This document shows, one piece after another, positions 36,397 through 48,984 of a DNA stretch of 64,000 bases (position 1 is its first letter; each line of letters opens with the position of its first letter). The position numbers and the translations under genes are program-made. The notes beneath the pieces are model-generated. The model was not told the origin of the DNA and ran no database searches. It saw only the letters and a program-made list of their open reading frames with translations. Origin of the DNA: Thelonectria olida (lineage: Eukaryota; Ascomycota; Sordariomycetes; Hypocreales; Nectriaceae); assembly GCA_020736575.1 (NCBI GenBank), contig JAGPYM010000004.1, forward strand, positions 248,001-312,000, in the 5' to 3' direction.

Positions 36397-38274
36397 ATGA
36401 CGACCGTCGCAGACGACCTACTCAACGACTTTGGTAGCTCCGGAGACGAGGCTGAGGAGGTTGAGAACGATGGCCTCGTTCCCGAGGATAAGTCCAAGGG
36501 TGATCGCGATCGCGATGCCATGGACGTGGACGGAGACGCCGTGGATAAAGAGGACAGCTCATCGGAAAACGACATGGACGACATCGGCGACGCGGAAGCG
36601 ACAAAGGCGAAAGTCGAGAAGATGCAGCTGGGTGCTGTCAAAGATGTGCGCAGCGTCGCCAGCTTGATGCAGAGCTTGGAACCAATTCTTGAGGTTAGTA
36701 CTCCCCCAGGCCGCCAGCCCGGCAGTCGCGTCATGATGGACGAATCGTTTACATCTGTTCTTTTGATGGATAGCCCTGACATGTTGGTTCGGACCCTGCA
36801 GAAAATCGCACACTATCGATCAGAAGCCGCGACACAAACCGCCGTCATTGGAAACATCGAAGACCATCCCGAGTATCACCTGCTCACACAGTCGAACAGC
36901 CTATCGACCATGATTGACGGCGAGATCTCCCTGGTTCACAAGTTTATCCGCGATCACTATTCGACCCGATTCCCAGAGCTCGAAAGACTAGTCACTACAC
37001 CTCTGGAGTATGCGAAGGTCGTGGCTATTCTCGGCAATGGCCCCTTGGATTCCGAAGGCATCAAGAAGCTACAGACCTCCACAGACAACCCTGTGGGCCT
37101 GAGTTTGAAGTCCGTCCTGGATGGCCCCTCGCTGATGATTGTCACCGTCGAAGCGACCACATCCAAAGGCCATGATATGACACCCGAGGAGCTGGATCGC
37201 GTCCAACAGGCGTGTCAGATGACCATCTCTCTCAACAAAGCAAAGCAAACCTTGACGGAATACGTTCAGTCACGCATGAACATCTTTGCGCCAAATCTTA
37301 CAGCGCTCATTGGCTCCTTAACTGCCGCGCAACTCCTTAACGCTGCCGGCGGACTTACAGGTCTCTCCAAAACACCAGCCTGCAACCTTCCGTCTTGGGG
37401 TTCTAAGAAGAGGCAGGCCGGCCTTGCGACCAACATTGGTGTGCGACAACAGGGGTATCTCTACAACTCGGAGATGATTCGAGGCATTCCCGGCGATCTC
37501 AAGAAGCAGGCCCTGAGGATCGTATCTGCCAAGCTTGTCCTAGCAGCGCGAGTAGATCGCATTCACTCAAGCCCTGATGGATCTACTGGCGAAGACCTGA
37601 AATCTGCCTGTCTGGAACGATTGGAGAAACTCACTGAGCCCCCACCCAACAAGGGACAACGAGCGCTCCCAGTACCAGACGACAAGCCCTCCCGAAAGCG
37701 AGGTGGACGAAGAGCCCGCAAGGCCAAGGAAGCACTTGCCATGACAGACTTGCGCAAGGCTCAGAACAGGATGACATTCGGCAAGGAAGAGAAGGAGGTC
37801 GGATATGGCATGGGCGAAGGCACAGTAGGCATGGGCATGATTGGGCAGTCCAACGACGGCCGTATTCGTGGCATCCAAGTCGACCAGCGCACCCGCGCGA
37901 AACTGAGCCAAAAGAACAAGGGCTGGGGCGCTGCCAGCACCGTTGGCGGTGCGGCCTCGTCTATTGGCGGTTTCGGACAGGCCTCTAACATCGACCTGCG
38001 CGGCAAAGGCCTGCGGGCCTCGGGCGTGGGTAGCACCATTGGTTCAGCCACGGGCGGTACGGCATCATCACTCGCCTTCACTCCTGTCCAAGGCCTTGAG
38101 CTCGTCGACCCCAAGGTCCAGGCAGAGCTCAGCAAAAAGCGCAAGGTTGAGGAGGATCGCTGGTTCAAGGGTGGCACCTTCACCCAGGCTGGCGGCGGTG
38201 GCGGTTCCAGCAACGGATTCAAGGTCCCAGACTTGCCGGCTGCCAAGAAGGCTAAGACGAATCCTCCTGCTTAG
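36397..38274 (+). CDS. prp31: Pre-mRNA-processing factor Prp31 (U4/U6 snRNP)
   Basis: Two exons, 36397-36693 and 36802-38274, encode 589 residues. Prp31 binds 15.5K/Snu13 and U4 snRNA and is needed to join U4/U6 with U5 into the tri-snRNP. The N-terminus is acidic. The NOSIC/coiled-coil part starts around LMQSLEPILE|KIAHYR, where the intron is removed. The Nop domain spans about residues 185-330 (EYAKVVAILGNGPL, LPSWGSKKRQAGLATN, YNSEMIRGIP). The C-terminal Prp31 region has KPSRKRGGRRARKAKE and RMTFGKEEKEVGYG and is followed by Gly/Ser-rich sequence and a basic tail. The 108-nt intron (donor GTTAGT, acceptor CTGCAG) is a multiple of three without stops, so retention would add 36 residues inside the coiled-coil part. 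Confidence 0.94.
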   Translation: MTTVADDLLNDFGSSGDEAEEVENDGLVPEDKSKGDRDRDAMDVDGDAVDKEDSSSENDMDDIGDAEATKAKVEKMQLGAVKDVRSVASLMQSLEPILEVSTPPGRQPGSRVMMDESFTSVLLMDSPDMLVRTLQKIAHYRSEAATQTAVIGNIEDHPEYHLLTQSNSLSTMIDGEISLVHKFIRDHYSTRFPELERLVTTPLEYAKVVAILGNGPLDSEGIKKLQTSTDNPVGLSLKSVLDGPSLMIVTVEATTSKGHDMTPEELDRVQQACQMTISLNKAKQTLTEYVQSRMNIFAPNLTALIGSLTAAQLLNAAGGLTGLSKTPACNLPSWGSKKRQAGLATNIGVRQQGYLYNSEMIRGIPGDLKKQALRIVSAKLVLAARVDRIHSSPDGSTGEDLKSACLERLEKLTEPPPNKGQRALPVPDDKPSRKRGGRRARKAKEALAMTDLRKAQNRMTFGKEEKEVGYGMGEGTVGMGMIGQSNDGRIRGIQVDQRTRAKLSQKNKGWGAASTVGGAASSIGGFGQASNIDLRGKGLRASGVGSTIGSATGGTASSLAFTPVQGLELVDPKVQAELSKKRKVEEDRWFKGGTFTQAGGGGGSSNGFKVPDLPAAKKAKTNPPA

Positions 38275-41200
38275 TCGTGCAGCGCCTTTTAAGGAGGGGA
38301 AACTGAAATATGTTACGTTGGCGCCGAGAACCTGGTTTGAGAACACAACTAGCAAGACCGGGGGGGTGATTTTTGTATTTTGTAATTTCTCTATTGTCGT
38401 TTTATACTACTACGGGCTGTGGGCAGGTTCAGCAACCACCCTGAGGAGGGACAGTCCAGGGCGAGGAAAGGACTGGGGGCGAATATGGCGTTTACGGGGC
38501 AAAACAGACCGAGGCTGACAATTGCAATTCTACTGTATCTAACTAGATATTGATCGCCAGGGAATGGATGGGTAGCTGGGGGGCAACTTGCAGGCTGACA
38601 ATCAAGAAACAACTCCATGTCAACATCTCGCACTTGGCAGTGTCGTCATGGAAGCGGGGAGCAGGCGCGCAGCCCCGACCCAGCAAATCTCTCAGTATCT
38701 CGATCGATCATCAGATGCCCGTCGAATGTAACTTTGGCTGAGAGTCGGTGGAGTCATATGGCTCGGAAGGAGGGAGGATGTTACGTGATAAGGACCTGAA
38801 TTATTCCCGACTTGTTCCAGTGCTTCTTGTGGAGAGGCCGAGTGCCACCAGAAAGGATCAGCATATCAAGGATCCGACATGCTTTTGTTGTCCTCGTGAA
38901 GAACTGTGATCGCCAGTCCAGGGTAGGTGCATGTCGTGTGTGTGAATGCCAGCAAATAATCGCTTGTTTAGCAAGACGGCCGCGAAGATCAGCACGGAAA
39001 ACAGGGTCTGAGGTCTCCGAACAGGGATGAACGAATTCTCCTTGTCACGAGGGGTGTTGGGCGCAATAAATGACGGCAGAAGCTGAAATGCAAGCCCGAC
39101 AGTTGGCACTTCACCGCCAAAAGATGCATGTTTCAAAGATCAAGATCGCGGACAGGGAATTCCGCATGTGGCGTGAACATGGTACGGTCTGTAGTAAGAG
39201 GGTTTGGGTGAAAGATACAAGGTAATCCGGAAGAGAGTTACCCAGATGGAGCAGGCCCAAATATTGGGACAAAATCAGAGACTGGGATACCCGTGCAAGT
39301 GCCCATGGGAGATGGGTTGCTTTCGCAATCTAGAAATTCATTTCGGTAGCACTTGAAAGTTGCAATTGTCATGATCCCCAGCAATGACTCTCTCACCTGA
39401 TGTCGCTGAACGGGGATCAAGCCCGCGCCGTACCGTGCCGTGTCCTGTGTGCCCGAAGCCATGGAGTGTTCTCTGCATTGAAAAGTACGTGCGTCCGAAG
39501 CAGCACAGCGTTGGGCCCGTGGGGCTTGATGGCATTCAGGGACATTACTTGTATGTAGATATTGGAGCATCCCCCAACTCGTTGGCTGAGGCCCAACGCC
39601 CACGAGTCAAGGACAAGCAAGGTTGTCAGCCCTGTCTGTCTGGAGCCCGAAAGAAGCTGTCTGGAGACGATGGCCATGCGTAGGCCTCACAGCGGGAAAG
39701 ACTAAAGGAAGACGATACACGGAATGGGTGATTGGTCGCCAAACGATGAGGCTAAGGAGACTCCAGACCAATCGACTCTTTCGTTTCTTCCTGAGATTGG
39801 CAAAGAAAAGCAAAGAAAAGCGACGACAACGCTATGACGTCGAGGGACCACGACTCCACGGATTTCATTCACTAAGGCCGGGGATCAGGCGGGAGGCTAG
39901 ACCAGGACTGACGGCGCTTCAAGGCCCCATCAAGGGAGTCAGTCGCGTGGAAGAATCAAAAAGAAAGTCGAGGAAAGAGACGGATTGCTACGCAGTTAGT
40001 AGGCAAGGAGAATGCCGGGCTTGTCTATGGTGAAACCTTTGCTCTCGCATCTTGACGCCTTGACCGTCATTGCGACTCGTAGGGCACAGAAACAATGAGC
40101 CGGAGCTTGGGAGATTTGATTTCAATGCAATGAGATGATGAATCGATTGACTTCGAAAAAGCCAACCGAAGCTTTGACCACTGATAATGTCGTTCTCGCC
40201 ATGAAGTATGACATCACTGGCAAGTTCCCGAGACCTCGGTCCGGATTGGCATTGGCCTCAATGGTGTTGAAGGGAGAGACCCGGAAGAGAGAGGAAAGCA
40301 AAGAAGAAGGCGGCTGAGATGTGATGGCCCAGCAGTTCGGCACAACTGCAGATGGTGTTGAGCCAGCCAAAAAAAAAAAAACCGTTATTGGGGTCCAGTC
40401 AGGGTTCAACTTCAAACTTCAAATCCGACTCGGCCGGACATGTCAGCCTCTCGCCGCCGGAGCGTACCTGACAATCAATGCCAAGGGGCGACAGGAGAGG
40501 TGGATGGGCGGGCGGTGGCGGGCGTAGTCCAGTCGGCGCGGGCTGACACGCACTCTTGGTCAAAAGCCAAGTCCTGGTGGTTGCTGCTCCAAACTTTCAG
40601 AGAAGCCGAACAACTCGCCACATCCCACATCTCCAACGAGTGTGCTGCGTGTCGAGCGTCAAGCACGCGAACTCAAGACGCGATGCACTGTCATCCGCCG
40701 CACCCTGATACCCGTTGATAAATAGCACACCTCCTCGTCCCTTGGTCCTGGGCCCTTGGAAACATCACTGGCAAGCAAAAGGACCCCACGACAATCTTCT
40801 CCAGTCGGTCCAGGGAGGGGTGTGATTGTCAGAGCCACAGGAGCGGGGCGCGTGAGGTTGGAGTGCTGGGCAGTGGCCCACAAGGCGAATAGCCATGAAT
40901 AACAGTCGATCCCCCGCCAAATTTGAGATCGCGAGAAGACATCGTTGACGGCCGATTCTGTTCTGTGTCCGCAGTCGCAAGAACGGAGCCCCAAGACCCT
41001 GGAAACTGGGCCCTTCAGCCGTGTTTCCAAGGACCCTTGGGCAACCCTGTGTTGGACCCCGTCCACTTGCCAGATGGGAGCTGTGTCTTTTTGCATAACC
41101 TGAATTGCCCGCATGGAGGATAGATAGATGGCACATCTGAAACGCCATGGTGACTGCGAAGCTTCAAACGGTCACGCAAGTTGGCAGACCATGCAAGATA

Positions 41201-43174
41201 TGGCCAAGCGGACAAGGTGTCTCGCCTTGGCGATAGGGTTGGGGGTCTCAGTGTTTCGACACCGTTGCAAAACCCGACGATTATCGGGAATTGAAAATAG
41301 CTATGGCAACACCTGACGGTGCCAAGGATGCATTATCGCTGGCGACTGTGCCCATCCCTGTGATATCTTTTGGTGTTGAGGGCGGCGTATTGTATTGTTA
41401 TCAGTGTATTTGAGTTGCTGTGATGGGGCGGCAGTGCGAGGTAGATGCCGTCATTTTCGTCAGGAACTCTTCATCCATTGTTTCTGCGAGCACAATTAGT
41501 TCGCGGGCGTGAATTAATCATTTGGGTTGGGCGTCTGAGTTGGACCGCCCAGATGGCCGTCAGTGGACGGAGCAGTTGGCGGGAAGCGGGGTGGCTATTC
41601 CAGAGAGAGCGCAAGAAAGCCGCATTAAGAGCTTCGACAAATAGAGCTAGATAGCGGGCGAGGGTGACGACGTTAATGTTCAGGTGGCTGACTGAAAGAG
41701 TCTGAGCGAGGGGAACGAGCTGGACCCTTAAAACTGCACAACGCAAGGGAGGACGAGAGACCAAGAAATGTTGCAGAGCCCGGAGCAAACTGGCCGGACG
41801 GCGGAGGCAGGCTGCACCAGCAACCTGTCCTTGTCTTGTGCAAGGTAGTTATGAGAAGGATGCACGGAGAAGGACATTCTAGCAAAAGCCAACTCGGCGT
41901 CATGGGAGGGAAATCAATGCGGGGAAGCTACAAGAAAAGCATCCGCGAGACCATGGTTTTGTGTGAGAATGGCATCTTGCGGACGCGCCTAAGACCCCGT
42001 GTCGGTAAACAAGTAATTAACGAGAGGGGAAGCCAAGTGAGGTGCAGTTTGCAGGCTGCAATGCAGTCCTAAACGAGGGCGCCTTGTGCTGTTCGCTGGA
42101 GGGCTCTTGGCGCGATGTGGGTGGTGTGTAAATTCAACGTCACGGTGAGGTCGACTTTGCTGTGATGGTAGGTAGCACAAAAAACCGGAGGGAAAGGGAG
42201 TGAGTGCAACCTTGGCAAGGGGAGGAGGCAGGGATGCAAGGAGCGGGGGACCTTGGGGCGTGTGTCCGGAGCTCAGAGGCGGCTGGGTCCGGTGGGGCCA
42301 CGCAAGCCACGTCCCTTGACAAGAGGGTACGTACTAGGACGAAATGGGCCAATGGGAGCTCGCTATGTCCGGGGCGGATGGGCCAGCTCAAGGGCCAGGC
42401 ACCCTGGCTGCCACGCCATGTCATTGCGAGGTAACCCGACCGTCGGGCCCGGGGACGTCTCCCGTGCCGCGCCGCGTCCAAGCGACAGGAACAGAAGAGG
42501 AAGCGAAAAGGGAATAGAGAAGAGGGGAAAAGCATAACTTAGTGAGAATGCGACGTGCTATGTACGGTAGTGGCCATTCGCACGGACACAGACGACTGGC
42601 AGTGGGTGAGGGGAACACAGAAGGAGAGGCCACCTAAGGAAATGAGGGGGAGAGAGGCAATGAGGCAAGGGCCGAATAGATAGAGTTTTCCAAGTTTGCT
42701 TGTTGGCGCATCACGACGGGGGCAGGTGAGCTGTTATTTTTTCTTCTTAGCCGTGTCAAGTCCAAGTCTCAACCCTCATGGTGCACGCTAGGCACGGAGC
42801 ACAGACAGGGCGCCTCGGCACCACCTCTGGGGAAGCTGTCGCTGTGTCGTCCAGAGGCGAAAGACCAAACCCAAAAAGACAGAATCCAACTCTCGGCCAT
42901 CGGCGAAGGGCGAGAACGCGGCCGAGAGACACGGATACCGTTGGCTGTCAAGTTTGTGTGACCTTTGACCCTTGGCCGGCCCCTCCCTTGCTTGTTGATT
43001 GATGACTGATGGCTGCTTGTTGCCGTCTCTTGGTGCATTTGCAGCAGATGCTTGTTTGAGTGGAGAGAGGAGCGTGGGAGTGTTTTGGCGCATTCCCGCG
43101 CACTCTGCTTTCCTCCGATCTGTCCGATTATTGGCTGTGCCGCCTGGGGATGATGGAGGCCTGACCGGCCCTGA

Positions 43175-43214
43175 GGGGCTCTGGGGCTCTGGGGCTCTGG
43201 GGCTCTGGGGCCCT
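43175..43214. repeat. GGGGCTCT octamer tandem repeat
   Basis: Four perfect GGGGCTCT units and a fifth GGGGCCCT unit are directly adjacent, in non-coding sequence. Confidence 0.9.
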
Positions 43215-45327
43215 GGAGTTTCGGAGAGGGAAGTGTTGTGCTCGAAAAGTCGCTGACAGAGAATCTATGGACTGAACCTGCTGAAATCCGTCGCAGGGAG
43301 CGACCCTTGAGGAGTTAGTTAGCGCCTAGGGGACTTAGCCCGTTCCTTGCCCGTCTCCACTACAAATCCCCACCCTTTTGGACTGTGTGCGTCCGTGTTA
43401 CGAATACCCACTCTTTTAATTCAATTTGGCACAGTAATGAGGTACGTACCGAACGTGACGTTAGACAGAATAGTTGGCTATTATTGGTTTCTTGTTTTCT
43501 CCACTCTTTAGCTTGGACCCATCTCGGCGCCCGCAACTGCAACTTGTGCTGGGGAACTTTTTTTTCGCCGCCAACCCTCATCACCCTGACGCTGCCTGTC
43601 ATCATGACGCCAATTCTTAATATTTATTGAACTCGGTCTTGTGTCCCTGTCCTCTGGTTGGTTCTTTGCTTGTTATTGCGATGAACTCAATTCCTAGTTA
43701 TCAACAGAAATGCCTTCCCCAACATCAATTCAGCGCTTGCTGCAACCCTGCGCGGGCAACTCGTTACTTTTGGTAAAGAGGTTGAGAGGTCCTTGGATTA
43801 AACATGTCATTTATATAGCCTGTATCATCCCAATCCGTCGACGGACGTTCGGATCTGCCTGAAAAGGAGCGACAAGCGCCGGCTCCAAAAGATACATACA
43901 GAAAGCACTGGAACTGCCGGAGTTTCGAGGTCAACTTGACCGGGGAAGGGCCTTGTATCGGAGCGATGGCAGTCGTTCATTTGGCTCGGCCGAAGGTGGG
44001 AATGATATATCACGGATTGGTCTTCTGAGCAAGCCGATGTCAGGGTCCAGGTTGACAAGTGCGAGCCCTTTGCAAGCTTGACGTCACCATGGTGTGACGC
44101 CGAGGCATAAGGGGTCTCCTACGTAGTAATGGTGCTGGGCTCTTGGTTGCCCCCCCCCATGCCTGCAACCAGTGATCCGTCTATGACGCCTAGGCTGGAG
44201 GATCGAGATTACGGTTGGAAATCAGGGTCCAGGCACCGGAGAAGTGTTCCGGATCTGTAAGCTGACGCGCGCTCAGTTGCGACACGGCCAACCGGCGCTC
44301 GCCCTGAGTGAGAAGAAGTCCTACGATGAAATATATGAGCGAAATGGACGCTGAAATGCCATGGAACAGGGGAAATTCAAAATTCACACGTGAGACTCGC
44401 AGCAATAAAGTTCAGATGTATTGGCTGACTTGAAAGAGGGGTAAGCAACATGGGGTTCGTTGGGGATGATATGCAACCATTGTGACAGCAGAAGAGGGGG
44501 AAATGTCAGCAAGATTCGGGTCGTGCAACTGAACAAGGCTGTGATGGGTTGCGACGGGCTGCGACGGGCTGTGCGGCGAAGTTGAGGTTCTGTGATCGAC
44601 ATCATGGAGGACTCGATTGGGACTCGGCTGGGGCTTGACTGGGAATGTCGTCGGGGAGCAGGAGCCAACGACGGCACATCAAGCCACACACCCCAGGGTC
44701 CCTTCCTCTCTCGGTCTTCTCCCTAGCTCTTTTGAGAGCGTGTCGCTCGGAAAGCACCGTCTAAATGCCATCGCTTCCAAACCCAATGGTACGAAAGAGA
44801 AAGGGAGAGGGTTTCCGTGGCTTGCAAATTTCATCGTGGAGAAGAGGAGAAGTTGCGTCCCTGGTTTAGTCAATGCCCTTGCGCGAGGCTGCTTCCCTCC
44901 CCTCACCTAGGTAGGTACGTACTACATAGTCCGCCATCGAAGGGAAGAAGGGAACACAAAAAAAGAGGGCACACACGCCAAAGAAAACCCTTGTTGTCCC
45001 TTGCCCATGAACCCCTGTCTACGACCCACACAAAACTGGCCCACATGCTTCCCACCCCTGTCGAACCACCCCCAGTCACTCCCACACGCTGGGAGCTGGG
45101 AGCGGGAGCTTGAGATTTTCGCAAGGCCAAGCAAGGAAGGCAGGACCCAGGGCTCGGAGGCTTGAGACAGGGCAGGAACGCGGCCACGCTCTCACGACTT
45201 TCTCGATCCCATCGATCGATGGGGTTTTTCAGCTTTGTCCCTCGTTTCTCTCCACTTTCTGAGCCCCATGGCGGCGTGTTCCCCCGTGGTCGATGAGTTT
45301 TTATCCAATTCTTTCGATATCCATACA

Positions 45328-45373
45328 CCCCTCCCCCCCTCCCCCCTCCTTCCTTCCCCCCTCCTTCCTTCCC
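45328..45373. repeat. Pure polypyrimidine tract
   Basis: Forty-six consecutive C/T bases contain two copies of CCCCCCTCCTTCCTT. It lies about 1.2 kb upstream of the C2H2 factor start. Such mirror-like tracts can form triplex DNA, but nothing in the sequence proves this. Confidence 0.85.
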
Positions 45374-46558
45374 ACTTTCTTGCTGTCTTCCCTCTTTTGA
45401 GTGAGCATCGTCGTGCTCCCGTAGTTACGAAGTACTTTCTCAACGGCTTTGAGACCTAATAAAGCTCCTACCAGTCCAGCCTCGCCACACTTGGACCTCG
45501 TCTGATGTTGAATCTGACCTGACTTTCTACTTGACCGCCACTGTACCAACACTTCCCATCAATGCTCCGGTCCCAATCCCAACCCCAGTCGTTGTCTTGC
45601 TGGTTCCATTCCGTTTAAGACGTCCCTCCCCCCTCGCCTGTCTCGTCTTCTACCTCCTGCTACCCCTTCCATTTGGTACTTCCCTCCCCTTGCGGCTTCT
45701 TCCCTCGACTTCCTCGTCCTCCCTCCCTGCCATCAAGACGTTCGGTGTCCCCTGTCTTTCCCCAGATACCCTGTCCTGTACGACCTGGCTTGAGCTCATC
45801 ACCCAATCTCGCCATCCTTCCCGCCCTGCCGCGCTCCCTCATTATTGGCATTTGCTTTCCCCTCAGGGTCTGCCCATCTGCTCATTCAGAGCCATCGGAC
45901 AACAATTCCATCACTCTCGCCAGATACTCTTCATCTCGCCGTCGTCCAGCGCCTCGGCTTGTTCTTCATTCGCCAACCACTGCCGTCGACACTAGCACCA
46001 CTATCGCAGCCTCCACCGCGTCTTTCATAGTCGTATCGCATTGTACCTTGCACTTTGGCTGGCTACGTGCTCCGACAACTCTCTGATCGCTCTACTATTG
46101 TAGCTACTCGCACATTCGACAGATTCTGAAGCGCCCCCCCCAAAAAAAAACGCCAAAACCGGCCTTTTTTCTTCTTTTTTTTTATTGCCAGAATAAGAAG
46201 CTGGCATTTTCTGAGCTCTCTCCCCCAAGACAACTGAGACTTGCTCGACAGATCTCCGCCCTCATTTTCCAGTGCAACTCCCACAGCTTCCCGCTTCCTT
46301 AGTGGCCGACCACGCCTCCCTTAGCCCCCCCTCGGCACCCGATCACATCCACACCCCCTTGTCAGCTGCCAGCGGTACCAGGCACCTTGCTCGACTTGCT
46401 CCGCCTTGAGCTCGCCTTGTCCTATCTCACCTTATACCCCCCTCGAATACAACTTGGAACTTTCAAACCCGCTTCCTCCGGCTTCTTCGATTCTTCTATT
46501 CTTTCCAACAGACTTCCATTACACCCGAAGCTTCGCAGCTTCGCCGATTTATTTCACT

Positions 46559-47425
46559 ATGCACGCTCGAGACGCTACAGGCCGACAGGTCTCTCTGCTC
46601 AACGATGACTCTAATAGCTATTGGGCTCACCACCCTGTAACCTATCACTCCGGCCACGCCGTAGCGCAGTCCTACTCGACTTCCTCTTCACCCAATACCC
46701 CCGAGCTGCTACGCTCCAATTCCTACGACTCTCAGATGACCAACGATCCAATTTCGCCCATTACGCCTAATGTCGAATATTATCCTCGTCAACAATCCAT
46801 TTACTCCGTTCCCCATGAGTATGGCGTTGATGCCCACTCGGGCAAGCCCTCAGGGTACGCTGAGAGCACTCGATCTGCGTCTTTCGACGACGATCCCTCC
46901 AGCCAAGCCGCCACGTCGCCCATGCCTGACCGACCAAACAAGCGCTACCCGTGCCGCTATCGTGAAAGCCACGGCTGTGAAAAGACCTTTACCACCTCAG
47001 GTCACGCTTCGCGACACTCCAAAATCCACACTGCCGAGAAGGCCGTTCAATGCACATTTCATGGTTGCCAGAAGAAGTTTACCCGAGCCGACAACATGAA
47101 GCAGCACCTCGAGACACACTACAAAGACAAAACCCGATCCACAAGCTCGCGAGGCCCTAAATCCGCCCTGGCCGAATCCCGACGCAACTCGTCGTCCGGA
47201 CGCCCCTCGGCATCAGGTCGCTCGACTTCTTCACGGGATACAAAAGCTCATTGGGAACCCAAGCAGTACCATCTTCCCACCCCCGCGCAGCCTTCACCGA
47301 ATGTTTCTAGTGGAGCCTGGGACATGCGCGGACTGATGCCCCTGCTTAACCGACCCGTTGCTGGCAGGACCCCCAGTGGTCTGGATGCCCTGGCAATGGC
47401 GGTGGCCTGTCAAGAGGGAGCCTGA
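46559..47425 (+). CDS. Tandem C2H2 zinc-finger transcription factor (Nrg1-like fingers)
   Basis: A single exon encodes 288 residues, starting MHARDATGRQVSLL. Residues 1-125 are Ser/Thr/Pro/Tyr-rich. Two adjacent zinc fingers follow: C-x7-C-x12-H-x3-H at about 132-157 and C-x4-C-x12-H-x3-H at about 165-187. They carry FTTSGHASRHSKIHTAEK and FTRADNMKQHLETH, with a TAEK linker in place of TGEK. The TTSGH...RH...IHT-EK and ADN-QH patterns resemble Nrg1-type repressors and their filamentous-fungal relatives. The C-terminus is Ser/Arg-rich. The frame is open 51 codons upstream, but that part is hydrophobic and pyrimidine-driven and looks like leader. Which Nrg1/MtfA-like regulator is orthologous cannot be told here. 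Confidence 0.85.
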   Translation: MHARDATGRQVSLLNDDSNSYWAHHPVTYHSGHAVAQSYSTSSSPNTPELLRSNSYDSQMTNDPISPITPNVEYYPRQQSIYSVPHEYGVDAHSGKPSGYAESTRSASFDDDPSSQAATSPMPDRPNKRYPCRYRESHGCEKTFTTSGHASRHSKIHTAEKAVQCTFHGCQKKFTRADNMKQHLETHYKDKTRSTSSRGPKSALAESRRNSSSGRPSASGRSTSSRDTKAHWEPKQYHLPTPAQPSPNVSSGAWDMRGLMPLLNRPVAGRTPSGLDALAMAVACQEGA

Positions 47426-48984
47426 GCCCATTCGCTCAATGTCTCCCTAACTCCAGGGCAGTCTTGTTGCCCACCATCTCACCACGCCCACTTGCCCCCT
47501 CACCGTCTGTCAAAGATCATAAGCCGCATCCGCCTTATTTGATAATAATAATCTTACCAACCGACTTTGCCCATCACGATCACGCCTACCTCACCGCAAT
47601 AACTTTTACCACCGCACACAAAGACACACGACTTGCTTCATCTTTCTCCCACTTTTTTGATACCGGCAAACGGTCTGTTGGCTGTGGGCTGTATGAATAT
47701 ACGTTGAACAACCTCGAGTGGAACGGCGTTTTATTTTATTTTTCGGGTTTTTTTTTCTTCTTTTTCTTGGGGGTCTGGTAAATGAATGGTGTCAAAAGTA
47801 TACGAAACGGCGCCCTACATGATATTTCCTTCTCATCTGGTTTAGATACATGACGGCAGGAAAACCACTATGGGATGATTCCCTTGGAGAGAAAAAGGCA
47901 TGGCGTTGGGTGCTTGATTTTACCTAGTTACATGTTCTGTTTCAGAAGCAGCTCAGGGCGTGCTTTTTGTCCGAAGGGCAAAAGAGTGAGCGCTTTGAAG
48001 CCCATGATGGCCGGCCACACGAAAATCCGTCGCCAATGCGTCACAAGTATATAGCTGCAGCGTCGAGTATTTCGGCCTGCTTTGTTCATACATAGTTGAG
48101 CCGATTTTGAGGCACTTCACCCGCACGAATTGATACCATTTTGCTCTTTCGCATATCTTTTCCCTCACTTGTTTGATAAAACATGGCCTCGTCATATGTC
48201 CGCACAGCACCACATCTCCTTAGGTCTTGTTGAGCGGCAACCACCGATGATGATCACCAACTATCCCAAGACATGCCCAACATGTCTTAGACAGGTCATG
48301 TCGGAATTGGATCCCACCGTGAAGGTTACATGCGGTGGGTATAATTACAACCCTTTTTAAAAATTTTATGTTTTTTTTTTTTTCATGTGTGGACTTGATC
48401 AAGTCATGATATGATGCCAGCTCGCCTGACCAAAATAGCAGAAAAAAGGTCCAGACTCCGTTCCGCGCCTTCCGAGAATTCCCATCGGGGAGGTGCTGAC
48501 GCCGAGCAGGTTTATGCCGAGAGAGGCACCTGGCTTGAGACATCCAACGATATAGGACAGGCGATTTGAAGAGGTTTGGCACGTGCGGAATGTCACATAT
48601 ATAACTTATCAGGACGAAGAAGAAGAACAAGGTTGATCCATCATGGAAATTGCATTCTTTCATTTAATATTTTTTGTTGAGTCTTGATTGGTTAAGCAAC
48701 TGCGCATCAAAGATTTCTAGCCATGGCCCATGAAAATCGTAACTCCAGCGTGATTGGTCATGAGCTCCGTGAGAAGGAACATGTATGTACATGTGAAGGC
48801 GAAATAAACAGACATGATGTCGTCAAGGTGGCTTGAGAGGGGAAAAGCCCCCGGTCTTAAAGCTCTATTCTTTGGGGAGGGCAAGATGGGTGGGTTATTT
48901 GTTGTTCAGCTCCTCCCCGCGACTGGGACGCAACGAGCAAGCTTCGGGAGTGCTCATGTAGGTTCGCAGGGGAACTGTGTGGCA
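47426..48984. other. Convergent 3' intergenic region
   Basis: This 1.56 kb lies between the C2H2 factor and acetate kinase. It contains T-tracts near 47749 and 48371 that may belong to 3' untranslated regions. No gene was recognised. Confidence 0.5.

Larger units (their letters stand above)
38275..46558. other. 8.3 kb region without recognisable genes
   Basis: This is the largest gap in the window, between prp31 and a C2H2 factor, both rightward. Open frames are all short (under 160 codons), on mixed strands, low in complexity and without domains. It holds an eight-base tandem repeat at 43175-43214, a pure pyrimidine run at 45328-45373 and, from about 45240, pyrimidine-rich sequence typical of a long promoter or leader for the factor at 46559. 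No transposon ends, tRNA or rRNA were recognised. Unannotated non-coding transcripts remain possible. Confidence 0.55.
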
